64,000 nucleotides of DNA from Ophiodon elongatus (GCA_016806645.1 JACSYO010001675.1:620001-684000); one strand, 5' to 3'; numbered from the stretch's first letter, positions 1 through 13,603 are shown. Notes: generated from the letters alone by a model not told the origin. Translations and numbers: made by a program.

Positions 1-3000
1 ATAATTGCAAAACATACAGACGCAAATAATTCATAAACATAAGAAACGCATTTCGCCAGTAGAAATCGGCTGTGCGCATATAAGCAGGACACAGAACACA
101 GTATAAATACCACACACTGTGTATAAATACTCAATGCCGTTTGTTAAACAGGTAACAGACTACAGAGAGAAAACATCTCCACTCTGTTAGTGATGATAAC
201 TGTGTCTTTATTAGCATAAGTAGTAGTTTAACACCATTAAATTAACTGAAAACATTATACGATCATTTTTATTAATATTTTAAGTGGATTGTTATTGGAA
301 TGTTAGCTAAAAACGGTCCGTTACAACGAACATGTGTTCAGACACGAACTCCATCAAAAGTCTCTCCAGCTGTTAAAGCGACTGACAGCTGATCCAGATG
401 TGATCAGCTGATCCTCCGTCATCAGAAACAGACGTTGCTTCACGTGACGCTTTCGAGGAAAGGACGTCTCATTTCTCTTAAAACATATTTCCTCGTTTCC
501 TCTCTCCCTACATGGTTTCCTTGCATCTCTCCATGCATCCCTGGTGGGAGGGACTAAGACGCAAGGAAAAGACGCTAGTGAGGGAAACGGGGATGCAGTT
601 AAGAGACTTGGGACGCACCCATGGTGTCTGAACATATGGGATGCTTTTCGGAACACACATTTGATTGGCCGAGTAGCATCACGTGATATGATTTACAACG
701 CATGTATATTGGATGTAATGTCTCTGTAGACATCTTTATAGACTCTTTATAAAAACACTGAAAATAAGCAAATAGTCTTTCACACCTTGTGTTGCGAGTA
801 CGTTTCAAACAATCTTTGAAAATCTTAAGGGGCATGGTCTACTATTGTCATAACTAGTATTTATAATGCTATACACATTTTAACTCTGGGGATTTACCCA
901 GGCATTACATGTACTAAAAAGGTCCATACAGAGCTGCTGTAGAGAGTTTTGAACAGTGGGATTTGAGCTCCATTCACACTGTTTGGTATCCTTTGTCAGT
1001 GAGCTTTACAGAGAATCCCCACTGACAAAGTGGTGACGCTTATTAGGGTCGAGTCTAGATGGATAACCTGGGGCATGAAAAAAAAAATTATTTGGTCTGC
1101 TGCGAATACAGTAGTTCATCAAATCGCACATTCATACTGGTGGCGATGCAATAGTTGTAGCACTTCTCAATAAAAGTTTTGAATAGATTCACGCAGGCAG
1201 AGGACCGACTTCCGGGACCCTATTGAACCAGAGCAGCCACTAGCACAGAACCTCAGCTCACAAGAAATAACTGACCTCATTTTGGATCAGATCATCTACC
1301 TCCAAGATTTTTATGCTATATTTATTGTAAAGTTACAGGCAAATTAAGGGTATAGTCATGGGGTCACCCATCTACTACATTGAAGCTAACTTGTGGATGG
1401 AACATTTAAAAAAAAGAAAATGCCCAGATGATAGCCTCAACCCCCAATCTGATACCAGAATGTGGTACATATTCACTAAACTGCACTACTCCAGTATAAA
1501 CAACATCATACAACAAATCAATAACATCAACCCGCATTTCAACTTAACTAGTGGGCAAGAACCACACCCACACAGTCTTGATGCAGCAGATAGCTCAACT
1601 TTGATTGTTGCTTATTTAGTCACTAATATTTAATGTTGTACAGAAAGACTAAATATTTGAAACCAACTTCTCTGGGGCTTTAACGCTGCCTCATTTTCTC
1701 TTTCCTACTGAGTCTAAATGGTTTGGTTCTTTGATGAAAATTAGGGCAAATATTAAAGTGATAGAGCATTACCGTAAGGAGTTGCATCACTGGATTTATC
1801 CAAGGACTACAGTATAATTTCAGAGAAAAAAGAATGTTTTATTTGTTATCAAACTGATGAAAAAAGGTTATGAAAAGTAACAATTATAACACAAAAATGT
1901 GAATTTCAGGCAAGTAAAAGATTGCACCTTCACATCATTAAATGACAATGGCAGATAATGGAAAAACAAATGGACAGTAAAATATTGTTAACTAATCATA
2001 AAAAGGTGACAAGACAATGATTTGAGGTGACCAGTCCCACTTAAGCCCCGACCCCCACCCCACCTCCATTTTAGCTCTTTTGAACCGTGAAAACCCATCC
2101 ATTACAGCCTCTTTGTCTTTCTGTATTTGTCATAACTCTGACTTTATTCTCTTTCAAAAAGAAATAGCACTAGTGTAACCCAGAACAAGAAAGCCATGAT
2201 ACAGAAGGAAGGGCACCTTTGTGAACAACTGCAAGTAGTTCAATATTCATGCAACTTTAGAAACATTTCTGGTTAGAACTCTAGACTAACAATACATTAT
2301 ATTCTTTATGAAATATCAATATGATTCTCCACATTCCAGGTTTTTCACCATTTAAATTAACAGTTAATAGATTCTGTCATAAAATACGTCGATAAATCAT
2401 GTGTTCAGTCTGTACAATAGAGGTACTAAAAATTACAACTGTCATGATATATGTACAGTTTTCTACCTACAAAGTACAACAGCTAGCATGTAATAAAATA
2501 TGTAAACAAATTTTATGTTTTTGACACAGTTTACTGTGACAGCAGATAGAATTCACACTTTCAACATTTGATTTATTTCTGTATACACATTTGTTAACAG
2601 TGTTGTAGTACTGCATTTATCTTTCTCCTCACTCCTCCATAGAAAATGAGAACGACAGGCAACGAACCAACATACAGTTTTGCAAAAAGATAAAACCACC
2701 ACTGGCTGTGCATCAATAATAGATTTTTTAAGAGATCATTTTTTCCATGTTTAACATTTCTGAGGGTTTCAAAAAGAGGCTATGGTCTAAGTTCCAATCA
2801 GATAATGAAGGAAGAATTGTTTGGCATTAACTGAGAGAACATGGTCCAAGTTGAACACTGTATACTGGACTTTTACTGTACTGGACTTTACTGTAGAATT
2901 AGGATGGCATGCATTTAACAATCAGTTGCTTTTTACCTAGAGAACCAGCCACTTCTTTCCACAAGGTGAGTCACTCTGTCTGTCAAACAACGAGAATAAT

Positions 3001-3665
3001 TGTGGTGAATCAGATGACAGAGCGAACGGATTTTAGGAGATCTGTCCATGGCAATTTGCTGACTTGGTATCATTCAATCACAGAAATAGTCTTCTTCTTG
3101 CTTTTCTTTTTTTCATTTTTTTCCCTTTTGCTTAAAGCAAAATAAGTTAGACACCACACTTGTATTATGTATAAACCATAAAAAATATGTCATACTCTGA
3201 TTCATCAAGAGTCCTTTTTTTACTTTTACAATGACAGTGTACCTGACCCCCTCTTGTTAAGCACTACATGTTGCTTACATGCTGAAAATGTATAAGATTA
3301 TGAGTCTTTTGTAATTAACAATCTTACATAAAAAAAATGTGGTTAATGACAAGGATCATGTAGCTCTAAAAGTCACTTCGGAGAATGATGTAGCTGTGAA
3401 ATATTTCTATACTGATAACGTCTCGGACCAGATAGAAGAGTAAGGTCTCTAAAGTTGCTATTTAGCCTTGTCGTTATGCTTACAATAGTAAGTGTGCTTT
3501 ATATTACAGTACATATCATCATTTCAACTACTCAGCACAGTATAAGATTATTCAAGTTCCATGTTATACCATCATTTGTCATAGCTCCTCGCAAGGAAAC
3601 TGATAAGTAAATGTTCTGTTAGTGCTTTCTTTCTTCACTCTCTCATGCTCACAAAAGTCTCACAG
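1..3665 (-). other. nrxn3: nrxn3 3' UTR and downstream flank
   Basis: This stretch follows the neurexin stop codon on the minus strand and holds no supported coding sequence. The UTR end cannot be fixed from sequence alone. Minus-strand AATAAA signals (TTTATT on the plus strand) occur near 2572, 2143, 1838, 1321, 268 and 207, so several polyadenylation sites are possible. A small hairpin (11-bp arms, 991-1001 and 1020-1030) lies inside. Positions 350-700 are richer in CpG and contain two CACGTG E-boxes, near 440 and 681. The short ORFs in this region have no recognisable domain and I treat them as chance. Confidence 0.55.
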
Positions 3666-4607
3666 TCACACATAGTACTCCTTATCCTTATTTTTCTGTT
3701 TCTTGTTGCTGCCTTTCAAGCTCTGCTGTTTGTCCTTCATGACAGCGCCATTGCTCTGCACAGCTGAATTGGTTATGTAGTTCCTGCTCTCGTCCACCTG
3801 GTAGGAGCCTTCATCCCTGTTCCTGTACTTATACATGGCATACAGAAGGATGAGGATGCACAGGGCAGCGGCCGCCACTATTCCGATGACCATCCCGGTG
3901 GTGCTGCTAGATTCACGGACCACTTCCGAGGGCCCTGGAACTCGCCTGACGCCCGGCTCTGTGGGGAGTGCTGTGGGTATATTACGGAACATTGGGGAGG
4001 TTATTAATGGGCCCCTCAGCTTGGTGCTGTCTACCTCAAAGGATGTGGGCAATGGAAGCAACACTAGGTCGGGCTGGGGTTTTAGCTCGCGGTTATTCAT
4101 TTTGCCAGCCGGCTGTTTGGCCGGAGCATTGTTGAGGGGTGCGGTGGAGGCAGAGGTGGCGGTGGTGCGGCTCTGGTCGGCGGTTAGTAGTATGGCGGTA
4201 GTGGTAGTCCTAACGCGTCTGGAGATTGGGATTGAAGGTTTGTTAGGTCTAAAAGTCTTGGGTGCGTGAGCTTTGTAGCCACCTTCAAAGCCTGACGTGG
4301 ATGAAGTCTTATCTGTTACCAAGGAGAAGGTCGTGTAAAAATCTTCATCATCAGTAGGGGGCAGGTTAGAACGCTTCCCCAGAGCCATACCCCGATATCA
4401 CCAAGCCATCATCATCACAATCATCGCTGCCTCGGTTCGACAAGCAAGGTACCCCCGCCTCAGTGGCCTTGGACAGGGACTCTTTGGTGGTCTCAACAAT
4501 GGTGAGGAGTGAGTGGTGTGTTGAGGGAGTGGGAATGAAGGGTGCACGAGGAGCTACAGAGGGGTGCACTAATGGATCCTGAAGTACTGGGATGACTAAC
4601 TCAGCTC
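3666..4607 (-). CDS. nrxn3: Neurexin-3 last coding exon: SS5 region, transmembrane helix, cytoplasmic tail
   Basis: Last exon of a presynaptic adhesion receptor. The membrane frame ends at 3666 and encodes, in order: an SS5 stretch with the block FEGGYKAHAPK and the block PAGKMNNRELKPQPDLVLLP; a juxtamembrane ESSSTTGM; one hydrophobic helix (IVAAAALCILILLYAM); a basic YKYRNRDEGSY motif of the kind that binds protein 4.1; and a C-terminal EYYV, the PDZ ligand for CASK/Mint. The SS5 blocks, and the QVDESRNY and KKQKNKDKEYYV tail, fit neurexin-3 better than neurexin-1 or -2. Candidate acceptors, all preceded by pyrimidine-rich sequence and AG, lie at 4607, 4291 and 3970. The last two are in the membrane frame after the phase-1 upstream exon. 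The 4607 acceptor opens the conserved GAELVIP frame but meets TAA at 4366-4368, after 80 residues and before the membrane anchor, because about 5 nt are missing relative to the family's continuous frame. Paralogue a or b not resolved. Confidence 0.93.
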
Positions 4608-7600
4608 CTGAGGTTGGAGACAGACAGACAGTCATGTTAGAGGTCAGCATGGGGATTTTATGAAATAAAATAAAATAAACAGATCTAGACAAAACATCAA
4701 AATAGGCAACAACTAAACCCAAATCAATGAAAATAACTTTGTCATATCAACTTAAGACTGCTAAATAAATAAAAAATAAATATTATATATTTCAAAAGGC
4801 TTAAGAGGATGAGCCAGAAAAATTAAGTTAAATTTGCTTTAAATGCAATGTGCTCACTATAGTTAAGTATAATTGACTTTTACTCAATATCCTTTAACGG
4901 ACTTTGAAGGGAAAGTACAATATTAATAACTGTATTTGCTAAATACAAAAATAATTATGAAAAAGTATTCAACAGAATAGTAGTTGCAGTCAAAATGTAC
5001 TATAGTTATTATCATCCCTTTATTCCCCCATTTATTGAATAAAGAGGAAAACTTATATTATTAAAAACATACTTTTACATCAGAGCATATGCAGTTAAAT
5101 TAACCCAGATCAAATAAAAGGTATTATCCAAACTACAGATTGCTATCATAATGGAAATGACAATGGCTCTCCAATCATCTTAAACCTATTGCTTTTTTTA
5201 CAGAAAATATTTGTTATAGTTCTACAGACATTTCTCAGATGCAGAGCTGTTCCAGAGGTAAAAGTTATCTTAATCTTAAAGTCAACTTTCAATGAGAAAA
5301 TACAACCAGTTTGTTTGTTGTAGGCACCTTGAACAGTGAAGATGGAACTGTTAGCAAGAACTGAATTAGAGAGAAATAAATTGGATGCAAATTACTGATT
5401 TCTTCATACTCAAGAGAACAGTCTGGTTAATCACGACTGATTGGATGCATTATCCAGGGAATTCGTTATAATATATGACAAAAAAATCTATAAAGTTAAC
5501 CGTCGTTATTGCCATGTGCAAACCATTTTTGGAAACTAAATATCAAGTTTGCATATCATCACCTAAAATTGCAAAAGTGCATTTTAGTTTTGTCAATTGA
5601 ATTTTAGAAAGGTTTTGTCACAAATCATGAAGACTGATCATGGAAGTGTCATTATGCTGTCATCCAAATGTTTATAGCATTTCTTTCTTCTCCATTGCTT
5701 TTCACTGGCTTCTTGATGGCTTATTTGCTTTTTATTCAACAAGTGACAATGATTTTGTCGTAAGAGCAGCTCTGTGACCAAGAAAAAGGTGTCTAACTAT
5801 AACGGCTTTCAGTTTAAACTTTATTGATGGCAGAGCAAAGTCACCTGAATGCTCCCCCTTTGTGAAATACTGGCCTGAGTGAAAGATGTCATGTCATGTA
5901 CCTTCATCCGGCTTCATTATGCAGTTAGCCTCTTGCTCACCAAAAGAACAGGAGACCAGGTCGCCTGTATGTATTAACTATATTTAATACATACAGGCGA
6001 CCTGCCATGTATGTATTAAATATATCTAATACATACATACAACCTTATACTACAATAAAAAAAGTAAACAGCGACTGTTTGTTGAAAAGTGACTTATATT
6101 TGTTGTACTGTTAGATTACCAGATCACTTTCTGTTAGGCTTGCTAATTAAAGCCTTTCTATGGATGTGTTAATTTCCTCACTATAATCCATAATCCATGA
6201 ATCATTGTTCCATTTGACAATCTTGATAAATAACTCGTGTTTTTTTCAACTGTATGAACAGTGTTGGTAGAAATTACTTATTACTGAAGGTGCAGTAAGG
6301 TAAACAGCTATACACAATACAACAATATCTGTTGGTACTTGGATCAACTAACAACTGGCAAACTTCAACCTATATGTGTTAAACAACATTATTGTATAGT
6401 CATTTTTTTGAATACTTTGCCAGGCAGTGTGTCTTGCTGTGGACTGTAAATTGTATACTGCTGCTTGTAAAACAATGAAGTCTCACTTTCTGCATTTGTT
6501 AAAAACAGAGATGTACGTAAGATTGAGCTGGGCCAACACCACAATTCAATAACAACAAAAAGGCTTTAAATTACTACATTTCTTACACTGTAGTATTGTT
6601 GCTCTGTATGTTTCTCTATGTGCTGTATTTGTACCACTTAAGTCTTTGCAGATTATTTATGAAGTGTTGAACATCAGTTTAGAAATATAAATAAAGTAAT
6701 TTTTTCTCTATCTGCATTATCTTCAATACCAAATAGCACGTTTATGAAAAAAGTAGACGTTCTGGTGACATGGGCACTCCTTATTTTTAAGGAGAAGTTC
6801 AACAAAGTTATATTTATTCATCATGGAAATATGATCTCAAGCAGGTATTATTGGAGTGAACATTCAAAGTGCCATTGCCATGAAAAATATCCACTGCCAT
6901 CAAGCATATGCATACTGAATCTTTGATGCACATTGCATATACTTAAAGCAAACCGTTAAGTAACTCATCAACTATCACAAACACCAATGCATTCACAAGC
7001 ACAACACTGTAGATCAAGGCCATTTTATTCTATAATTTCAAACTTTTAAAGATTCATTCATTTGTCAATGTTCACAACTTGATTGGAGATGCAGTTTGTA
7101 AGCTTTTAGGTACCCTTTAACATATGCTGTAGTGGGTAGGTGAAAGTAAATGTAGCATTTTGTGTTCATATATAATAGAAGTATTACTCAATGATGAATA
7201 GTGGGTCAACCTATGCCATAGGATTTGATCCGATTGAATAATGGCGTACCATGTGATAATAGGATTTTTGAGTTGTTTATTGTATTTTATTTGGAATATA
7301 GGGAAGAGATACTTAGAAGAATGAGCAACTGTAGTATATGGCTGAATAGTAAAGAAATTAGTTCAATGCACAGAAATGGAATAGCTTCAGAAGCCCGTTG
7401 AGGAGCAGTAATCCATACTTTGGAACTCTCCACTTAGACACCAGTTTACAACTGTTAGCACTGACCTATTTTCAAATGATTGGTGGTTCCTTGAGCTTTA
7501 AATAATTAAGTGATGTATAATTGTTCAAATTGTTAAATGTAGCACCTACCACATTCATTAGTCACTTTGCTTTTAGTGTCAGGTACACAAGAGTAAAAAT

Positions 7601-10600
7601 TTTGAGGCGCTCCACTATTCATATTTTACAGACTGCATCTTGAAAAAACAATTCAAAGAGAGTGTAAACATACGTACTGTATATTGTCAACTTACATCAA
7701 CAAATTGCCCACATGATTTAGGCATGAAGAAAAGAATTTACAAAGGAAAAGTTGTGTAAGAATGTTGGATAGCCACTTGGTACCGTTAAAGATAATTTCT
7801 ATCCATTGTAGATTGTGTTCTATCTTAAACACGACGGTACAGGGAGGCAACAACACATACATCCACAACACATAACATAAAAAATAAACACCATAATTCT
7901 GTTTTTTATGTTTTGTTTTTTCCTGGTAAATAGTTTGTTTTAGTTTTTTTCTTTTACAAAAAATGTGTATCTACATTTTTTTAATTGCAATAGACTTCAA
8001 TAGTATCTAAAATCTATTCATGTTACAGTTTTTGCTTTAATTGTAATTTGATCTTCAATGTAGAATGGATGGATGACATTATACTTTAATATCTCTAAAG
8101 ACAAGGGAGAAGGTGAAGAGGGGGTGGGACCTATGAACATACTACATAGGATATGAGGGTGATGAGGGTGACAGTGTAAGTCAGTTGCCATGTCCATGTA
8201 AAGGCAGTACGAAGCGGTCGGGCGGCATTAGAGCTTTTGGCTGTAAGGAAGGGATGGGGATATACAAACAATGAGCAATATACATGCCCATCTACAGAAA
8301 AGAACAGAAGAACTCTAACACTGACAAGTCTGACAAACCCTAAACTGCAACTTCTTAGCCATGCAATTCATTTGTTTTTTGTCTTACAGTCAAAATATTA
8401 TTGAACAAAGATTAATTTGTTTTGTCAAAATAGATTTTTAGAAAATCAGACAAATGGAAGATATGTGGGAAGAGGATCGGGAACTGCTCCACCTACTAAT
8501 TTGTGGGCTTTTGTATATGTTTAAAAATGCCTGAAGTTGAGTTGATCGAGCAACTGTTGTTGATTTGAACTTCTACTTTTTTTATTTAATATTTGCCAGG
8601 AAAGCATACTGTAGGAAATAAAACACACAAGTTAGTCACTGAAGTAGTTCCAAATAAAAGAAAGTCTAATTATATCAACAAAAATATTTCACACTGTGAT
8701 TTAAATATTATTTGATTGACAATAAAACAAACCAAACATACATAATAAGCCAAAAACCATAATCAGAACCAAAATGCCAGTGATCAATTGGATAAATACC
8801 CCAAAAAATATGACCAGTTAAAATTGTCAAATGAAAAATGTTAAGATGAAAGAACAAAGCCAAAATTTAGCACACACTACAACCAGATGCACACAATATA
8901 AAACAGACACTGTTGAGAGAGGCACTCGACTGGAGGACGGGCTCCTCTCTCGTGTGTTTCTCGATGACAAATCTATCCGTAATGTTAGTCTTTACACGTG
9001 AACCGGTCGTGCAGTCTGGGTGTACATCAGAGAGAGACGGTACTGGCTGAGGATGGGTTATTATTATTCTTTGGTTTTGTTTTAGTTGTACTGCAGGATG
9101 TTGATGCATGCTTAAAGTAAGTTGCATTTAGGGAAAGTAGAAAAGAAACAACACAGCAAACTGGGAGCAGATAAGACTGACCAATGTTAGAAAAATAGGA
9201 GACGGACACTGTGTCCCAATCCCTTACTATTAATGAATAGTGAATCAAGTTGATTTAACAGGTTGTACTGGCAAGAAACAACATGTGATACTCATGAAAC
9301 AACATGTGTGCAGACAGACGTCAGTCAAAGTGTAACTTTGTAAAGCTTCAGCCAATTCTTCTCTATTTCTGTTGTGCATTGCATTGCCATGTGCATCACC
9401 ACACTCAACATCAAGGGAATTCTGTATGCAAACTGACATGTTTGAGTATACATCATTTTGCCACTTTTCCAGCGTGAACACCCCCCCTCCCTCCTTCCCC
9501 CCAAAATTATTTTGTTAAAGTAAATAAAAAAAACGGTTACGAGGGTGTAGTATGCAATTGGGACACAGCTCAAGTTTAACTAATAGCATTGGGAAAGAGG
9601 GACAAAATAAAACCACAGAACACATTAACAATATTTTGTTATATACTGTATATGAAATCCAATTTATTCAGGATTCAAGTATGATAAAGAGTCAAAAGAA
9701 AAAGCTTAAAGCTGATACCCGCAACATTGTGCATGTTGTCACCCAAGTGGAAGCTGCAGTTTGTGTGAAAACTTGAAGTCTGTCTTAACCTTCCAAAGCA
9801 AAGCTTGTTCCAACTAATGAAATTAGATACTGGTGAACTTAAGCCTTTGATTTTGTTGCATGAACATACTAACATGTTGTACATGACACCTCAATTGTTG
9901 GTAATGTCGACCGTAACAGATGTGAACCGACAAGCTGACCTCCTCATCAATATTTCTCAATAGTATTTTACACAGTGGGTCCATGGGTGCTTTCACACTG
10001 GCATTTAAAGCTAGGGTAGGTAATCTAGGGCTGAATGTAGATTGAAGTTCTTGCCCTTACTACTACCCCAACCTTCATCGCTTCATATTGTTCTCTTCCC
10101 ACCCACAGCTGCAGTCTATGAAGTTTTAACAGATACAAAGATAAAACAGATCAAATGTTTGCCATGGGTCCTAATTTACAGTATGACACACTATCGGGGG
10201 GTTTTCTTCAGATGACATTAATGACATAACTAATGATCTTATGTCATTAGGAAATAAATTAACATCTTGCTATGATGGTTGTTTCTTACAGGTATCTCAT
10301 CTGTTTAGAATGAGGGTTAACGGCTGGAAGTGCCACAAAATATTTGGGAATGTTGACAAAACTTTCAAACTCATATTTTGTTTACTTTTAAATCAGAAGA
10401 AAATTACAACTAAATTCATGGACAACAGTACAACAGTTTAGAAGCACCTTGTGTGTTAAGGAAGTAAAAATGCATACGCACACCATTATGCCAGTAGAGT
10501 TAAAGAAGGCACATCTGTTTGACCTGCTGTTATGTTGTTGAAATAAATAATCATGAAACATCACGACTTATTTCGTCATTTTACTTGAGAGATTTTTGCA

Positions 10601-13166
10601 AGAAACGACTGCCTGCCAAAAACCCACAACACTCGATATCAGACAGTCAGCTGCAGCAGAGGTTGACGTTTGCATCCAGTCGGCCAACTAAACAGTTTGG
10701 GAACAGCAGCAAGCAGAACTTAAAAGCTTCATATCTGTGCTGGACACAAACACACCGACACTGGAACAATCTAGAAGCAGTTTATAAGAGAACTAGAATG
10801 ACACTCGACACTCAGAGACAGACCGTAGGGAGAACGCAGATGATGGTGCATTCAGGTGCTCCTCGTATGGTCCCTTTTCCAGAGTTGGGAAGTCGTTCTC
10901 CCGACTTCGGTGTGTTCATGAACTCATTTTTCCAATCATTCCAAAACTTTATGAATGCAGCACAAATGCCCTGTTTCACAATGTTAATGAATGTGAAACT
11001 GTAATTTGTGTACAAACAAGCTGAGAATATAACCTGCTTTGTGGCGGTATCTGTATGTTGACCTATTGTGAGCAGATGTGTTTTGTTGTTGAAATGCGAT
11101 CGTGATGGGTTGTTGTTTGTGGGTTTTGGAAGGAAGCTGCTGTCCCTTCTTTCAGGTATTGCATACTGGCACTTAATATTTTAATGGTAAGGAGTACCGG
11201 ACCATACTGGCCTACTTTTCATCCCTGGTCTTTTATAAATCCTAGTTATATTTGTTGTAATTGTCTTAATATACTTACAGCAATCTGTTAGCTACCTTCA
11301 TAGGAGAAGAGTTGGCAACACTGGGCTGGGATTTTTCAGGTTGGATTATTTAAAAAATCTTTCTTAATCTTTTTTTTTGTGTGTGTTGTTGCTAACGCTC
11401 ACTAATTACAACTTGACACTGCACATTACTTTTACCCAGGCAGGTAGTGAGAAAGGGTTAATTGATTTGCAATAGCTTTCTATTTACTGTGGGGTAAATT
11501 GTGCACACATTCCTCTGATCATTCACATATGGCAAAACAGGGGCCGACGTTTCCTCACATTCGTGTGTTAAAGAAAACAAACAAATGTACCATCAGAACA
11601 ACAGTTATCCAGTGTGAAAGCATCAGCGGTCGGACTCAGGATAAGACTCAAACAAACAAACCTATTGTGAAAACAGTGCCACTGTTTGTATGTTTTACAG
11701 TGACTCCACCACTCCGAAGGATGTATAAACGCTTGACCAAAAAATATTACGGATACCAGCTTTAACCTCATCGTGTCTTTTGACATATGATTCAATACTT
11801 TGCCTAAAGCAACCCACATGTTTTTTCCATGTCGGCAAAAATAGAATCAGAGAGGAATTCCATAAGATGGCATATTTCTAAATAGTCTACATTCAAGGGA
11901 AAATAATGGAGACCAAACGGTCTGTTCAGCAACTGTTTTTAAAACACTGGTCACTGAATCCAAAGAATGCGTGGTGTATAAACATCTTTGGGTAAAACTG
12001 CTTCAATGGGAACTTTTACACTTTAGATTTAATGTGACTTATTTAATCTCTTAACTTTTCCCTTTTACATTCACCAAAATGCTTCATCTCTTTTTTTTAA
12101 ATATATAGTTAAGATAGTGCCTCCTCAATAACTACAATTATTCATTGTTCTAATATATTATTAATCAGCATGAAGCCATGAGGCTGACATATGAGAAATA
12201 TAAGTGATTACGGGTCCGACTGATCAGCTGAATTGTGAAAGTGTGAAGACACATTTCCTATTACGGATGGGGATTTTATTGAAAATTATGTTATATTGTC
12301 TCATGAAGTGGGCTTTCTATACCAAACCAACAGATTCCAGGTTTTTAAAATCTTAGTTGAATCTGACTTAAGTTCTCACACATATTTAGACACATTTCAC
12401 TGATATCTGCTCTCACATTGTGAACAGAAAACAGCTCTATGGCTTCATCAAGACGTATTATTGATATTCTTCCAATAAAGATGTGCAACACTTAACATTC
12501 TCTCTCAGAGAGAAACCCTCGCCTCTGCCTCTCTTCATCTTTCTGTCTCGAGAGCGGAACTCGCAGGGTGTGATGCGTGACGATTGGACCCTAGTTTTAC
12601 TGTTTGGAATCCAGGGTGGAGCAAAAATATGAGTATTTAGGTAGCTGCTGTCTGCACCCTTCCTGTTAAGGGGGTACGGATTGTCTAGTTTAAAAACAAA
12701 AAAGAAGATATTCAAATTTGTTGAATGGATTGGTATCCCAAATCTGATGATACTATAGAGGAAATGTCCTCATTCAAATCCATCTGAAATTTAGGAATTA
12801 CATTTTTTTTTTATTTGCAGCCAAAGAATTATGTATCTGCTTTACCAAAGGTTTTTTACCGTTTCTGACACGCAATAAAATATAAATTGTTTATCAAACT
12901 GATTTAAAATGTATGAAACTTTTCGAAATGATATGGGCCAGTGTCTATCTGCCTGGAAGCTATAATGAGCTGTAACTTTACAGATGTCAAATAATGTTCA
13001 GTTGTGATAAAAATGTAATACTATCAGCATTTCAGCTTATTGACCATTTCGCCTGAATTGTATTGCTTGAGAACATGTTTATTGATGTCACTCACATACA
13101 CTGCAACAGGAAATAAACTGGGACAACAGTGTAATGGTCTTTAGCCTAGCAGCCTCCTGATTCATA
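4608..13166 (-). other. nrxn3: nrxn3 intron (3' part), mostly unique AT-rich sequence
   Basis: Part of the 15.4-kb intron between the acidic SS5 exon and the last exon. I see no exon, RNA gene or coding remnant. The only distinct structure is the inverted repeat at 5957-6004, followed by a second, AT-rich inverted repeat (about 6008-6035). The ORFs here, including one of 161 codons at 10519-11004, lack recognisable domains, repeated family features or splice context. Confidence 0.7.
5957..6004. repeat. Perfect 21-bp inverted repeat (hairpin)
   Basis: The arms at 5957-5977 and 5984-6004 are exact reverse complements (CAGGTCGCCTGTATGTATTAA and its complement), separated by the 6-nt loop CTATAT. 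A second, AT-rich inverted repeat built on the same ATGTATTA core follows directly. It may be a miniature foldback element or an intronic RNA hairpin. I do not see a clear target-site duplication. Confidence 0.85.
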
Positions 13167-13603
13167 ATAGTGTAACGGACTGAGTGAAATGTAATGTTAA
13201 CCTGTTATGTTATAAGTGTTATTGTGTTTACCGGAATAAGTTGTTCTAGATAAAAAATAGTGGCGATTGCATTTACTGAGTTCAGGAGGTCAGTGAAGGT
13301 CTCATGCCCTGTGAAGCTGTAAAACCGGTCAATCATCCTAGCTACCTATGGGGGTGGGTGGCACACAGGAGCGTACCTGGGATTGGCAGAGCGAGTGAAG
13401 TGGGATGTTGTTGTTTGTGCTGCTAGCTGTTGAGAGTTAGTCTATGACCGGGAGCAGATGGAGCAGTATGTTAAGAGAACGTTGAACGGTGTTGACTGTT
13501 GGCGTAGGCTACGGCCCACAGTAGCCTGTAAATTATCCACTAATAAAACGCAACCAGCAATATAGCGTCTCGTAGCTTTCCTTACCAAGGGTCGCTACAA
13601 TAG
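13167..13603 (+). mobile_element. Solo LTR, 429 bp, with ATAG target-site duplication
   Basis: The element runs from 13171 (TGTAACGG) to 13599 (TCGCTACA), so it has TG...CA ends and a TGTA/TACA inverted terminus. It is flanked on both sides by ATAG (13167-13170 and 13600-13603), the 4-bp duplication expected of retroviral or Gypsy-type integrases. An AATAAA signal at 13542 fits a plus-oriented R region. No internal retroelement sequence is attached, so this looks like a solo LTR left by recombination between the two LTRs. Confidence 0.78.

Noticed and set aside
3835..4269. 144-codon plus-strand ORF opposite the neurexin exon
   Set aside because: It is antisense to conserved neurexin coding sequence and reflects codon bias on the other strand.
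10519..11004. 161-codon plus-strand ORF
   Set aside because: No recognisable domain, no splice context, composition like surrounding intron; probably chance.
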